In this document: positions 27,028 through 37,246 of the stretch, piece after piece
Numbering within the stretch: position 1 is the first letter of the stretch
Layout of the letters: each line of letters starts with the position of its first letter
From: JAFIFT01 sp020051095
Lineage (GTDB): Bacteria > Pseudomonadota > Gammaproteobacteria > Legionellales > Legionellaceae
Assembly: GCF_964199965.1 (NCBI RefSeq)
Contig: NZ_CAXMZT010000009.1
Span: 101,674 to 165,673, forward strand
Direction: 5' to 3'
Length of the DNA stretch: 64,000 bases
The notes under the pieces: generated by a model
What the model was told of the DNA's origin: nothing
Database searches by the model: none
The model's input: only the letters and a program-made list of their open reading frames with translations
Made by a program: the position numbers and the translations under genes

Positions 27028-27696
27028 ATGAAAACAATACGAATGAACACTTCTTTCTTGGTTGCATTATTTTTGTTGTCATTTCCTGCACTTGCAGAAG
27101 ATGAAGCCTATATTGCGTCTATTGAGGTGAATACAAAAAATCGCGCCAATGCTTTTACAAATGAAATAAAACAAATCAGTAAGTCTCTTGAGACTTCAGA
27201 AAAATCGGGTCAAATTGCAGAATTTACCGGCGAGATGCATCAAGTCATAAAAACACAGGAGCCCATTGTAACCCACTTAAAAAAAGTCAGTCAGGTACTC
27301 GTGTTCTTATCGTTTTCAATGCCAGAAAAAAGTCTACAAGCCTGGCTTTTACAATGTAAAAAAAGTGGAGCAACGCCCGTGATTCGTGGACTGATTCATA
27401 ATTCGTTTAAAGAAACGATGACGGCTATTCAAACGCTCAGTAAAAAAACAGGAATTGGGATGCAGCTTGATCCTATTCTTTTTAAAACCTTTGATATCAC
27501 TATGGTTCCTGCAGTGGTTTATGTGAAAGACACCCCTGCTTGTCCTGCCAATATGGATTGCAAACCGGTGAATTACGACAGTCTTTATGGTGATGTATCG
27601 CTGGATTACGCCTTAGAAAAAATGAGGGACGATGAGCAGTCAGAAGACCCCGTGTTGGATCAAATGATTCTTCGGTTAAGAGGGAGGTTAATCTGA
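27028..27696 (+). CDS. trbC: TrbC, periplasmic pilus assembly protein
   Basis: 222 residues from ATG 27028 (GTG 27025 is also in frame). Signal peptide (ALFLLSFPALA), then a thioredoxin-fold-like domain with VLVFLSFSMPEKSLQAWLLQ, the TrbC-type signature. It lacks a CxxC pair in that position. In F it interacts with TraW. Overlaps traN start by 1 bp. Confidence 0.88.
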   Translation: MKTIRMNTSFLVALFLLSFPALAEDEAYIASIEVNTKNRANAFTNEIKQISKSLETSEKSGQIAEFTGEMHQVIKTQEPIVTHLKKVSQVLVFLSFSMPEKSLQAWLLQCKKSGATPVIRGLIHNSFKETMTAIQTLSKKTGIGMQLDPILFKTFDITMVPAVVYVKDTPACPANMDCKPVNYDSLYGDVSLDYALEKMRDDEQSEDPVLDQMILRLRGRLI

Positions 27697-29507
27697 TGAA
27701 AGGCTTCGTTTTAGTTTTTTTAATCCTTTGTTCACCGATTTTTGCACTTGATTTGAATCAGGCATATCGAGAAGGCGTTCAAACCGGTACAAGCCATACC
27801 AATCAATCCATTGATTTATTAAAAGCACTGGATCTGAGCCAGTTTCCTGGCTATCAGGCCAATCTACCGCAGGAACATTATTATAGTGGGGTAACGCAAG
27901 CAAGCACAGGTCTTGAAGCCGATTCGCAAACTGCCGTGGCTCAGAATGATGCAGGAAAGGCAGTAGGCGAAAGTTTTAATCATCGCCCCTTGTATCAAGT
28001 AAATCCTGCCTCGGAATCAATGCAAAAGTTAAATCAAATCGCAGAAAATGGAGATGCGATTATGCACGGCCAAAATACCGATAAAACCACCTGCTCTTTA
28101 AAACCCAAAGAATGCCATTACTCATGGCAGGAAAAAACATGCCTATCTAGCAAGGTATTAGGTGTATTGCATTGTGCAAGGCACTTACGCTTGGATGTCT
28201 CACCCTACAAAACAGAAAGTTACAGTCTGTACCTGCGAAAAGGAGGTATGAGAAGGACCCCTTTTAAAGTCTTAGTTAATCTGGCACAAACAGATACCTG
28301 CCAACAGAGTAAAACGCCTTGCTATACAATTTATAAAGATTTAATACCAGCACATGAAATTGTATTGCCTGCCCATTGCGCCATGGTGAAGGTCAGTTTT
28401 TTTGATGAGAAGAAATTATTGGTTGTTGAGCAAACGGCTACTTGCGCCAATCCCACCCTATCATTGTCTGTTGGCAATTGTCGATTTGGTCGCTGCACAG
28501 TGCCCTATATTCACTCCGTTTCGATGACCATTGAAATTTATGAAAGCAAAGAGTATTGGGACGACCAATGCCAACAGTTGCAAAACAAAGAAAAAGAGGG
28601 ATTGTGTCATATGACTGAGCCTCTAACGTGCACCGAGCCTAATCAAACACGGATTATTGGTGATGTTCCATTGACACGCCCTTGCTGGAAAGAAACAGCA
28701 TCCTACACCTGTGGTGGCAGTCAGGAGCAAAATACCTGCGAAGACGTGATGAATCAAGGGTGTGAGCAGACTGCTTCGACTTGTGTAAAAGAAGAAGCAG
28801 GACGTTGCACAACCTATCAGCAAACGTATCAATGCCCGATAAACCAATGTACTGACAACCAACTGTTGTGTGGTGAGGATGCTTTTTGTTTGGATGGTAA
28901 TTGCGCGAAACATGAACTAACCCCAGCCAATGAAGACGATTTTAAAAAAGCAATGTCCACCTTATCCGCCGCCTCGGATGCCTCAAAAGACTTTGATGGC
29001 AATGCCAATTTTATTTTCAAAGGTCAATTGCTTGAATGTTCAACAACAATGCTCCATTTTAAAAATTGTTGCAGTGATAAAGGGTGGGGTCTGGATCTTG
29101 AGCTGGCACAGTGTAGTGATGCTGAGAAAAAACTGGGAAAAGCTCGAGAAAACAAACTGGTAGTACCTACGGGTGAATATTGTTTTAAACGCAAAAAACT
29201 CCCTATTGGCTCGGTATGTGTCGATCACCACCAGACTTACTGTGTCTTCCAATCTAAATTAGCCCGTATGGTTCAAGTACAAGGAAGACGTGACCAATTA
29301 CATATTGGTTTTGGCCAAAATAAATATTCTAATTGCTCGGGTATTACGCCTGAGCAAATGCAATTAATTCACTTCGAATCCATTGATTTTTCAGAATTTT
29401 ATGAAGAGGTAAAAAATAAACAAAAACAACCGGATTACCAACAAACTGCCAATGGAATAAGCCAGCGCCTTAATCAATTTTACAATCAAGGAGACATCAA
29501 TGGCTAG
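27696..29507 (+). CDS. traN: TraN, Cys-rich outer-membrane adhesin
   Basis: 603 residues, equal in length to F TraN (602). Signal peptide, then a very Cys-rich body with clusters at about 130-160 and 290-410, and the closing CCSDKGWG block typical of the family. TraN contacts a receptor on the recipient cell, so its variable part may set host range. Overlaps traF by 8 bp. Confidence 0.9.
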   Translation: MKGFVLVFLILCSPIFALDLNQAYREGVQTGTSHTNQSIDLLKALDLSQFPGYQANLPQEHYYSGVTQASTGLEADSQTAVAQNDAGKAVGESFNHRPLYQVNPASESMQKLNQIAENGDAIMHGQNTDKTTCSLKPKECHYSWQEKTCLSSKVLGVLHCARHLRLDVSPYKTESYSLYLRKGGMRRTPFKVLVNLAQTDTCQQSKTPCYTIYKDLIPAHEIVLPAHCAMVKVSFFDEKKLLVVEQTATCANPTLSLSVGNCRFGRCTVPYIHSVSMTIEIYESKEYWDDQCQQLQNKEKEGLCHMTEPLTCTEPNQTRIIGDVPLTRPCWKETASYTCGGSQEQNTCEDVMNQGCEQTASTCVKEEAGRCTTYQQTYQCPINQCTDNQLLCGEDAFCLDGNCAKHELTPANEDDFKKAMSTLSAASDASKDFDGNANFIFKGQLLECSTTMLHFKNCCSDKGWGLDLELAQCSDAEKKLGKARENKLVVPTGEYCFKRKKLPIGSVCVDHHQTYCVFQSKLARMVQVQGRRDQLHIGFGQNKYSNCSGITPEQMQLIHFESIDFSEFYEEVKNKQKQPDYQQTANGISQRLNQFYNQGDING

Positions 29508-30282
29508 ATGGTTTTTTGTTTTGTTGGTTAGCGTGAGTCCTTTTTTGTACGCCGAGCAGCCTTATCTTAATGAGCATGAGGAAGGTTGGTATTGGCATAA
29601 GGATCCCAAAGAGGAGGTCAAGAATAAATCACAAACCGAGTCAGTGGCACCTTCACCTGTAAGTAAACCTGCCGATCCTGATAAAACATGGAAATTGATT
29701 GGTAATAGGGTGCAACAGGCTCGCGCACAAGCTATTTTAAATCCAACTCCTGAGAATATTGCTCGGGCAAGACGATTACAACGATTGATTGTGGCACAGG
29801 CTAATCTGTTTTCTGAGAAATGGATGCTCGATCTGCTAATAAACCCCGATCAGGATGAAAGTCTTATTAATCCGAGCAGTAGTGCAGCACGTGATGTCTA
29901 CAACCAGCAAAACAGCATGCAAAAGGAAAAGGCGATTACTCAAATTAGTCAAACATCTGGTTTGTTGTATTTCTATGAAGGTGGTGAACCATTTAGCGAG
30001 CGCATGGCCCAAGTGGTGAGTGATTTTGCGAACAGTTATCACATGACTGTTATTCCAATTGCCATGACCAATCGCATCTCCCCGATGTTACCTAACTCAC
30101 GAGTTGATTCCGGTCAGGCAACTCAGATGGGTGTTAAACACATTCCTGCGGTTTTTGCTCTTAATCCAGTATCTAAAAAAACTATGCCAGTTGCTTATGG
30201 CTTAGTCAGCCAGTCGGAATTGAAGGAAAACATTTTAATGGCAAGCAACGCTTTTCAATCGGGGGATTACAATGCGCAATAA
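29500..30282 (+). CDS. traF: TraF, thioredoxin-fold pilus assembly protein without cysteines
   Basis: 260 residues (247 in F). Signal peptide, linker, and a thioredoxin-like domain in which the usual CxxC is absent: the strand GLLYFYEGGEPF is followed by no cysteine, and the whole protein has none. This matches F TraF, which is structural. The redox partner is probably the next gene, trbB. Confidence 0.88.
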   Translation: MARWFFVLLVSVSPFLYAEQPYLNEHEEGWYWHKDPKEEVKNKSQTESVAPSPVSKPADPDKTWKLIGNRVQQARAQAILNPTPENIARARRLQRLIVAQANLFSEKWMLDLLINPDQDESLINPSSSAARDVYNQQNSMQKEKAITQISQTSGLLYFYEGGEPFSERMAQVVSDFANSYHMTVIPIAMTNRISPMLPNSRVDSGQATQMGVKHIPAVFALNPVSKKTMPVAYGLVSQSELKENILMASNAFQSGDYNAQ

Positions 30283-30694
30283 ATTAGCTAGTTTTCTAAT
30301 ATTAGGAACATTATTTTCATCAAGCCTATACGCCGATATTGATAATGCACCGCTTCATGCCCTTGCCAAACATCAAGGATTTTTCTTTTTTTTCAGTTCG
30401 AGTTGTCCTCATTGTCAACGCTTTGCACCCACCCTCAAACGCTTGAGTCAACACTATGGCTTTAGCGTAGTTGCTATTTCTGTTGATGGAGGCTTTTTAC
30501 CGTCCTTTCCCGATGCGGTGATGAATGAAGGACAAACGAAGGTATTTCAAGTCAGTGTTTATCCTTCTCTTTTTTTGGTTAACCCAAAGAGCCAAGTGGC
30601 GAGTCTTGTTACTGAAGGCACTATTGATGAAGGCGAACTAACCAATCGGTTACTAAAAATTAGCCAGATACATGACAAAGAGGTGCCTTTATGA
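30272..30694 (+). CDS. trbB: TrbB, periplasmic thiol-disulfide protein
   Basis: 140 residues with a signal peptide and a thioredoxin fold carrying the active pair C45-P-H-C48 in SSSCPHCQRFAP, the DsbC-like type used by F TrbB. A cis-Pro turn follows at VYPSLFL. It would form or repair disulfides of the Cys-rich TraU and TraN. Overlaps traF by 11 bp and traH by 4 bp. Confidence 0.88.
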   Translation: MRNKLASFLILGTLFSSSLYADIDNAPLHALAKHQGFFFFFSSSCPHCQRFAPTLKRLSQHYGFSVVAISVDGGFLPSFPDAVMNEGQTKVFQVSVYPSLFLVNPKSQVASLVTEGTIDEGELTNRLLKISQIHDKEVPL

Positions 30695-32076
30695 AAAAAA
30701 TTCTTCTGTCTTGTGGGTTAATCGGTGCACTTGGCATCGGACAAGTGTATAGCAAATCAATAGGTGAGGATTTAACTGGCTATTTTAAAGCTCTTAATAT
30801 GGGAGCGAATGTCACAGAGCCTCATGCCTATCAAGCACAGCGTGCTGGTTTTTATACGGGGGGTAATTTATACGCCAGAAGCAGCGTGCGTAATCTGCAA
30901 ATTATGCGCTTGAGCTGGCCTAAGGTGTCTGCAGGCTGTGGTGGCATTGATGCCACGTTAGGTGGTTTTTCTCACATCAAAGGTAAAGAGTTTGTAGATT
31001 TTACCAAAAACATATTGAACAACTCACAAGGACTTGCCTTCCAATTAGCCCTAGAGCAAGCAACACCTCTGTTAGGTAATGTGGCAACCAAATTACAAAA
31101 CGTGGCTACCTGGGTGAACCAAACTAATATCAGTTCGTGTGCAACAGCTGAAAGTGCCGTACTGGGTTTAGCCCCACGCACCCGTATTGCACAGCAACAT
31201 GCCTGCCAATCCATCGGTCAATCTAAAAATCTCTTTTCAGACTGGGCAGAGGCACGACAAGGCTGTGGTAAAGGCTCCAGTAATTATGATTACGACAGAG
31301 TGATTAATGAAAACAGCAGCAATGAGCAGGTAGTTGATAATACCAATGTGGCGTGGAATGCGTTAAAGAAAAACGGCTTATTTGCAGAGGATATTGAATT
31401 AGCTCAACTCATGATGACCTTATCAGGCACCTTAATTCTGACTCGCGATGCAGAAGGGGTGCATGTCCAGCGCCTGGCTTCCTTAGTAAGTAATAATAAT
31501 TTAATCAGCGCTCTTTTACGCGGTGGCGAGGTGAAAATCTATCAATGTGATGAAAAGGTCAAATGCTTACAGCCCACCTTAACCAGTAAAAACATTGATA
31601 TCAGTCATGGTCTTGAATCAAAAGTTCGTGATCTTATTTTGGATATGGCAAGCAAGATTAAAGACAATGTGGAGCAAAGTGATGCGGCTAAAGGACTCAT
31701 TGAATCCACCCAATATCCGGTGATGAAAATGGTTAGCGTGCAAATGGCTTTTATGAAAGACAGTGCAGTGATTGATACTACTCGTTACTCAGAAGCGATT
31801 GCCATTGATATTTTATTTCAATATTTGAATGAAAACTTGCAACTCGTTAAACAAGCCGCAGGAGCTTTGCAATATCCAGAGGCCATTATGAAAGAGTTTC
31901 AAACTGATCTCACTCAGGCTCGTCGCGACTTGGTTCAAATGGAAGGTAGCGCGCATCAGCGAATGAGCATGGCGATGCAGATGATTCAAGAAACTCAAAC
32001 CATCGAGCAAATGCTTGTAGGCGAATTTTCATCAGAGCTCACTCAGTCTTTGAGTTGGGCCAATCAAATGAGGTGA
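30691..32076 (+). CDS. traH: TraH, periplasmic pilus assembly protein
   Basis: 461 residues (458 in F). Signal peptide; the conserved start GGNLYARSSVRNLQIMRLSW and CGGIDATLGGFSHI; a long helical, coiled-coil-prone C-terminus (residues ~370-450). Acts with TraF and TraU in pilus extension. Confidence 0.93.
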   Translation: MKKILLSCGLIGALGIGQVYSKSIGEDLTGYFKALNMGANVTEPHAYQAQRAGFYTGGNLYARSSVRNLQIMRLSWPKVSAGCGGIDATLGGFSHIKGKEFVDFTKNILNNSQGLAFQLALEQATPLLGNVATKLQNVATWVNQTNISSCATAESAVLGLAPRTRIAQQHACQSIGQSKNLFSDWAEARQGCGKGSSNYDYDRVINENSSNEQVVDNTNVAWNALKKNGLFAEDIELAQLMMTLSGTLILTRDAEGVHVQRLASLVSNNNLISALLRGGEVKIYQCDEKVKCLQPTLTSKNIDISHGLESKVRDLILDMASKIKDNVEQSDAAKGLIESTQYPVMKMVSVQMAFMKDSAVIDTTRYSEAIAIDILFQYLNENLQLVKQAAGALQYPEAIMKEFQTDLTQARRDLVQMEGSAHQRMSMAMQMIQETQTIEQMLVGEFSSELTQSLSWANQMR

Positions 32077-32081
32077 GTGAA

Positions 32082-34802
32082 ATGGCTGTGACTATGCATA
32101 TTTATACGATTACCGGTGGTGAGTTACTTAAGGCGTTTTATAGCGCCACAGCAGCCATGTTTCACTATGATGGAATACTTGGGATTTTTAGAACAGCACT
32201 TATTATTGGTGGGGTATGGACTACTGGCCAATTTATTGTAAAGCGTGATATACGCAGTATGTTCTTCTTTATTTTAAAGTATGCTTTTGTCATTTCCTTT
32301 ATTCTAACACCTACCTGCAATTTGCAAATCCACGATAGAACTGATCCTCTGCGTCCAGATTTAACGGTTGATAACGTGCCATTGGTTTTGGGTGTTGTTG
32401 GGGGATTAAGCAGTCAGCTAAGCGACAAAGTAACCCGGCTTTTTGAATTCTTCTTTCATTCACCTAACGATATGGATTATAGCCAAACAGGCATGATCAT
32501 GGGTGCGAAGCTCTTTTTATCTGCAAGCAACATTAAAATCACCGATCCCTTGTTTAATGCGAACATGCAAAAATTCATGCAGCAATGCGTGTTCTATGAT
32601 GTGATGTACGGTCGATATAGTCTAAAAGACATTAATCAAGCAAGGGATATTTGGGAATTGGTTAAATCCAATGCCTCAGTTGCCCGTGGGTTTATTTATG
32701 ATGGCTCATTTAAATCATGTATGGAAGCAGCCTCTTTATTGGATGGTGCCTGGAATAGCGTGATTGAAGATGCCAAATCTAAGTATGCAGGTTTTGCTTT
32801 TGGCAATCATTCAGATGCCCTAGCTAATTTCGAAAAATATTTACCTCAAGCTTATAATCATTTAACCGCCATGTCAGGTGATGCATCAGCACTTATTCGG
32901 CAAAATATGATGGCCAACGCCATTCGCGATGGTGTGTTTTCTATGGGCGCTCGTGTGAATTCAAAAGCGGCCATAGACAGTTTTTCGGCCAGTCGAGCAC
33001 AGGATAAAATACCCGCGGCACTCAGCAACATTGGACTAATGTCCGCTTATTGGTTGCCCATGTTGCAAAGTCTTTTATTTTGCATTGTCATAGGGTGTTT
33101 TATTTTTGTCTTGTTTTTTTTCCCCTTTCCCTCAGGCATTTCTTTTTTTCAATTTTACGCAACACTGTATGTCTGGCTTGCCCTATGGGCACCGATGTTT
33201 ACTGTTATTAACTACATCATGACTATTTTGGCGCAGTTTTCATTGTCCTTTGTGTCAACAGGGGCGACTACTTTGGCCTACCAAACAGGCATGAATCAAG
33301 TCTATGAAAATATGGCTGCCTTGGGAGGCTACTTAGTCTTGGCGACAACCACATTGAGTTATATGTTAATTAGTCGACACGTGGGTAGTTTTGTATCACT
33401 CACGCAACAACCAACAGGTATTGTTCAAAATGCCGCCTCCTCTGCCGCAGAAGAAGCACAAATGGGAAATTACAGCTACGGAAATACCAGTTTTGCTAAT
33501 CATAATGGGTTTAATAGCAGTTCTTTTCATAACGATCAAAACGCCAGAATATCATTGGGTGGTATTGAAACAAGCCTTGATAGTGGTTCAATTGCGCGAA
33601 TATCGCGTGATGGCAGTGAAACACTGACGATGGCAACCGCGACCTCGCATACCCCGCTTAATATTCAATTAGGAGAAAGCACGCGATCTGCATTTTCTGA
33701 ATTATCCGACAGTGCTAAAAGTGCTGGGTTCAATAAATCAATTGCTTCATCAGAGCACTATGCGGCATCACTCAGAAGCCTGGCAGAGCTTGGTGAAACG
33801 CAATCACATGGGGAACAAAGTGGGCAGGGACACCAAATATCCACTTCAGCAGGCTTTAATGCGGCGGCATCAAAAATATCCAATCTCATTGATACCTTTG
33901 CTCACGATCATAATATTTCTCGGGATGACGCGACTAAAGTTTTAAGTGCTGCCAGTATTAATTTAGGAGGATCGTTTGGTTTTGGAACCGGTTCTGCAGT
34001 ACCTGGAGCAAAGGGTAATATTGAGATTGGGGGAAATGTGCGTCATGAACGGGACAAATCAGAATCCCATCAAGACGCACGCTTGATGAATGAAGCGCGG
34101 CGCTTTAGTGAGGAACACCATTTTACAGATGTGGTGAATGAGGCAAGACAAGCCACCAAGGACGATCATTTTCGCACTTCTGATGATTTTAGTGGACGCT
34201 TGGCTAATAACTTTTCAGCAGGCTTTGATAAATCTATGCAGTATCGAGATGAAGCTGTGGCGAGTTTTTCCGAATCAGAGAGTTATCACCGACAAGCAAC
34301 TACTTCCAGCGAACAAACAGCATCTATTAATCTTGATGCTCAAACAGGATTTATTGATTGGTTATCACATCATCGTGCACCTAATAGTCAGGGCACAATT
34401 GGGTTGCAACAGGCAGAATGGCTAATTCGTCACGATCCTGAATTAGCTCAGTCTTATGCAAGACAATTTGTTGGTGAAAAAACCGCGCAATCAATCAGCC
34501 AATTTCAAAAAAATCATCCTATTAACGAAAGTCAAGTGCACCAAAAAAATGAAGGATTTAAAAGTCGTATTGCAGGTAGTGCGGGGGTTGATCATGCCCT
34601 TGGGGATTATACCAATACGTTCAATGACCGAGCAAAGAACATCAATGCAGGAAGCGTCAATAAAGATTCGGTTAGTGCAGTTGATAAGGATTTTGCACGC
34701 GCCAAGTCAGAGATGTCCAAGAATGTTGAGGGCATAGTGCAAGACGGGTCGCAAGTCATGCAGGATGTCATCGTTGCCCAGGCAAACAAGGACGTAAAAT
34801 GA
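32082..34802 (+). CDS. traG: TraG, mating-pair stabilisation and entry-exclusion partner
   Basis: 906 residues from ATG 32082 (GAGGTGAGTGAA site). The N-terminal half has several membrane helices (around 40-75 and a cluster at 330-460), as in F TraG (938), which works with TraN and in F is sensed by TraS of the recipient. The C-terminal 450 residues are hydrophilic, Ser/Gln/His-rich and low in complexity. The stop is followed by a gene on the opposite strand, not by traS/traT. Confidence 0.9.
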   Translation: MAVTMHIYTITGGELLKAFYSATAAMFHYDGILGIFRTALIIGGVWTTGQFIVKRDIRSMFFFILKYAFVISFILTPTCNLQIHDRTDPLRPDLTVDNVPLVLGVVGGLSSQLSDKVTRLFEFFFHSPNDMDYSQTGMIMGAKLFLSASNIKITDPLFNANMQKFMQQCVFYDVMYGRYSLKDINQARDIWELVKSNASVARGFIYDGSFKSCMEAASLLDGAWNSVIEDAKSKYAGFAFGNHSDALANFEKYLPQAYNHLTAMSGDASALIRQNMMANAIRDGVFSMGARVNSKAAIDSFSASRAQDKIPAALSNIGLMSAYWLPMLQSLLFCIVIGCFIFVLFFFPFPSGISFFQFYATLYVWLALWAPMFTVINYIMTILAQFSLSFVSTGATTLAYQTGMNQVYENMAALGGYLVLATTTLSYMLISRHVGSFVSLTQQPTGIVQNAASSAAEEAQMGNYSYGNTSFANHNGFNSSSFHNDQNARISLGGIETSLDSGSIARISRDGSETLTMATATSHTPLNIQLGESTRSAFSELSDSAKSAGFNKSIASSEHYAASLRSLAELGETQSHGEQSGQGHQISTSAGFNAAASKISNLIDTFAHDHNISRDDATKVLSAASINLGGSFGFGTGSAVPGAKGNIEIGGNVRHERDKSESHQDARLMNEARRFSEEHHFTDVVNEARQATKDDHFRTSDDFSGRLANNFSAGFDKSMQYRDEAVASFSESESYHRQATTSSEQTASINLDAQTGFIDWLSHHRAPNSQGTIGLQQAEWLIRHDPELAQSYARQFVGEKTAQSISQFQKNHPINESQVHQKNEGFKSRIAGSAGVDHALGDYTNTFNDRAKNINAGSVNKDSVSAVDKDFARAKSEMSKNVEGIVQDGSQVMQDVIVAQANKDVK

Positions 34803-34805
34803 TGC

Positions 34806-35270
34806 TTACCAGGATCGGGTTCCATAAGGGTTTCCAGAGGTATCCATACCACTGCTTCCTGACATCGGCCGACCTGAGCTTGGGTTTATGCTCACAGAAG
34901 AGCCGTAGTGGTTTGAACGATGGTAATTGGGCGACTCATGTGAGGAAAACGGCTGGTTTAGTGATGAACCACCGTAGGATCCAAAAGAAAATGCAAAGCC
35001 TAAATCTGAGAGCATCAAATCAAAGCCAAAAGAGGCACCAAGCCCAAAAGCCGCTAATGGTGACACAACGAATAAGAGCCAATCGGTGCAGTAAAAAAAT
35101 AAGGAGCCTTTGTTACTTGGGAAATCACCAAAACAAAGAAATAGTAACACCACAATTAAAAGAACAAGAGAACCGATTCCCATTGATGCCAAACGCAGTT
35201 TTTTTCTTTGTTCAGGGGACAATTCATCAAGTGAGCGTATCATCACTTGCCCTTTATAGTTCTTCTCCAT
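34806..35270 (-). CDS. Membrane protein encoded antisense between traG and traD
   Basis: 154 residues on the opposite strand to the tra operon, with a strong AAAAAGGAG site before its ATG at 35270. A short basic start (SPEQRKKLRL) precedes two membrane helices (MGIGSLVLLIVVLLFLCF and LLFVVSPLAAFGLGASF); the rest is a Ser/Gly/Asn-rich tail. F carries traS and traT exactly here, and TraS is an inner-membrane protein of about 150 residues, so an exclusion role is possible. No sequence similarity to TraS is claimed. Confidence 0.6.
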   Translation of the reverse strand: MEKNYKGQVMIRSLDELSPEQRKKLRLASMGIGSLVLLIVVLLFLCFGDFPSNKGSLFFYCTDWLLFVVSPLAAFGLGASFGFDLMLSDLGFAFSFGSYGGSSLNQPFSSHESPNYHRSNHYGSSVSINPSSGRPMSGSSGMDTSGNPYGTRSW

Positions 35271-35334
35271 TGGATTTTCTCCTTTTTATTCATTGTAGCC
35301 TGATTTTCACTTTTTTTATATCGATTCGGAGTCA

Positions 35335-37227
35335 ATGATGGCGGTAAATCCTACAAAATTATTTATTCGCGGCGGTCAAATCTTTTTGCACAATGTCCGC
35401 ATGTTCACACAGGTAGGTAAGAAAGTAAGCCTTGCTATGCTGATAGTTTTTTTTATTTTCTCAGTCATGGCTTTTTATTTTAATACCAGTGCGTATCAAC
35501 GTTATATTGGCCAGCAATGGGTTAAAGCGCAGGCAATGACTTTAATACAGAGCAAAACCAAGCAAGTGGTTCGCATGCCAACGGGTGAATCTTATCCAGT
35601 GTATTCAGCGCAAATTGTAAAAGCTCCCATGGTCATCGGCATTGTTAATCAATTAAAACAAGCTCTACTTAAGAGCATGATAGAGGCACTATTTGCCTCT
35701 GTCATGATGTTAATTGTCATGGTTAAGTGGTTACAAAAAAGAGGGGAAAATCAAAGTAAAGCCAAGATCATTCGAGGCAGTGAGTTAGTGGATGAAAGCA
35801 CATTACAAAAGCGCATCAAAAAAACCATTAGGGTTTCTCCCTATCGTATTGGTGGGGTGTCACTGCCCTATGGTTCTGAAACCCAGCACATACAAATAGT
35901 CGGCACCACGGGCTCTGGTAAAACGGTTGCTATTCGTGATCTATTAACGACGATACAAGACAGAGGTGAGCGTGCAATTATTTATGATAAAGGGGGAACT
36001 TATTTATCCCGTTTTTATCGTGAACATCAGGATGTAATTTTAAATCCCTTAGATACAAGAGGCCATTCATGGAATGTTTGGGCGGAATGCGAAGACAAAG
36101 CCGATCTTGAAGCACTTGCTGAAGCCATCATGCCAATGCCTATCAATAGCACCATGGATCCCTTTTGGATTAAAGCCGCGCGTATGATTTTCGTCTCCAC
36201 TGCCAATGAGTTGAAAAATGATCCCAAACGCTCCAATCTAATGTTGTTGCAATACTTACTCACTGCAGATTTAGGTCGGATTCATCATCTACTGCGTCAT
36301 ACTGAATCAGAATCTCTGGTATCAGACAAAGTACAAAAGACTGCATTAAATGTAAAAACCGTAATGGCTACTTATTTAAAATCCTTATTGTATTTAAAGG
36401 ATGACGGGGATATCTTTTCGATTCGGGACTGGATTTTGAATGATCAGAGCAACTCTTGTTTGTTTGTCAGTTCTGATGGGCGCAAACACCCAACCATTAG
36501 ACCGCTGATTTCAGCTTGGATTAATACGGCTACCAAAGAGCTCTTAAGTTTAGCGCCAGATGATAACCGCCGTGTTTGGTTTATTTTAGATGAATTGGCA
36601 ACTCTACATGCTTTACCCTTTTTAGCCGCAGTCAAGTCAGAAAGTCGCAAATTTGGTGGTTGCTTCTTATTGGGCCATCATGGTGCATCCCAGTTGCGCA
36701 CTATCTATGGTAACGATGGTGCCGCGTCCCTTTCAAATTTGTGTTCGACTCGCTTGTTCCTCCGTTTACCCGAACATACTGATGCAGAACATGCTTCCCG
36801 CAATATTGGTACCTATGAAATTGAAGAGGTCAATGAATCTATTAGTTATGGTGCTAACACCATGCGTGATGGGATTTCAGTATCTCGGCAAACTAAGGAA
36901 AAGCAATTGGTTTTACCAACTCAAATTCAGGTAATCAATGATCTACAAGGGTATTTGCGAGTAAAAGGTGAATTTCCTGCAGCAAAAATAAAGCTTAATT
37001 ACGTTGATTATCCTCTCATTCACGATGAGTTTATTGCACGAGCTATTGATCCTGATCCGCTACGTCAAAAAGTGGAACAATTGGTGGATACCTATAGCGA
37101 TCCTATCCTTGCCGCATCCCATGATGATGCTTTAGAGACTGCAACTTCAACAAAAAAAGACCTTACGAAACCAATTGCCAGAGAAAAAAAGATTGAAGAA
37201 GAAAAAGAGCTTGTTGAGTTTTTATAA
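35335..37227 (+). CDS. traD: TraD, type IV coupling protein
   Basis: 630 residues from ATG 35335 or the next ATG. Two N-terminal membrane helices, Walker A VGTTGSGKT near 190-197, Walker B VWFILDEL near 415. It delivers the relaxase-DNA complex to the channel and contacts TraI/TraM. Shorter than F TraD (717) at the C-terminus, where F carries a TraM-binding tail. Confidence 0.92.
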   Translation: MMAVNPTKLFIRGGQIFLHNVRMFTQVGKKVSLAMLIVFFIFSVMAFYFNTSAYQRYIGQQWVKAQAMTLIQSKTKQVVRMPTGESYPVYSAQIVKAPMVIGIVNQLKQALLKSMIEALFASVMMLIVMVKWLQKRGENQSKAKIIRGSELVDESTLQKRIKKTIRVSPYRIGGVSLPYGSETQHIQIVGTTGSGKTVAIRDLLTTIQDRGERAIIYDKGGTYLSRFYREHQDVILNPLDTRGHSWNVWAECEDKADLEALAEAIMPMPINSTMDPFWIKAARMIFVSTANELKNDPKRSNLMLLQYLLTADLGRIHHLLRHTESESLVSDKVQKTALNVKTVMATYLKSLLYLKDDGDIFSIRDWILNDQSNSCLFVSSDGRKHPTIRPLISAWINTATKELLSLAPDDNRRVWFILDELATLHALPFLAAVKSESRKFGGCFLLGHHGASQLRTIYGNDGAASLSNLCSTRLFLRLPEHTDAEHASRNIGTYEIEEVNESISYGANTMRDGISVSRQTKEKQLVLPTQIQVINDLQGYLRVKGEFPAAKIKLNYVDYPLIHDEFIARAIDPDPLRQKVEQLVDTYSDPILAASHDDALETATSTKKDLTKPIAREKKIEEEKELVEFL

Positions 37228-37246
37228 GAACAAATAAGGGGTAAGC

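Noticed and set aside
34799..35338. Plus-strand 179-residue reading frame between traG and traD
   Set aside because: Its translation is low in any recognisable fold and lies opposite the minus-strand membrane gene, which has a strong ribosome site and clean helices.
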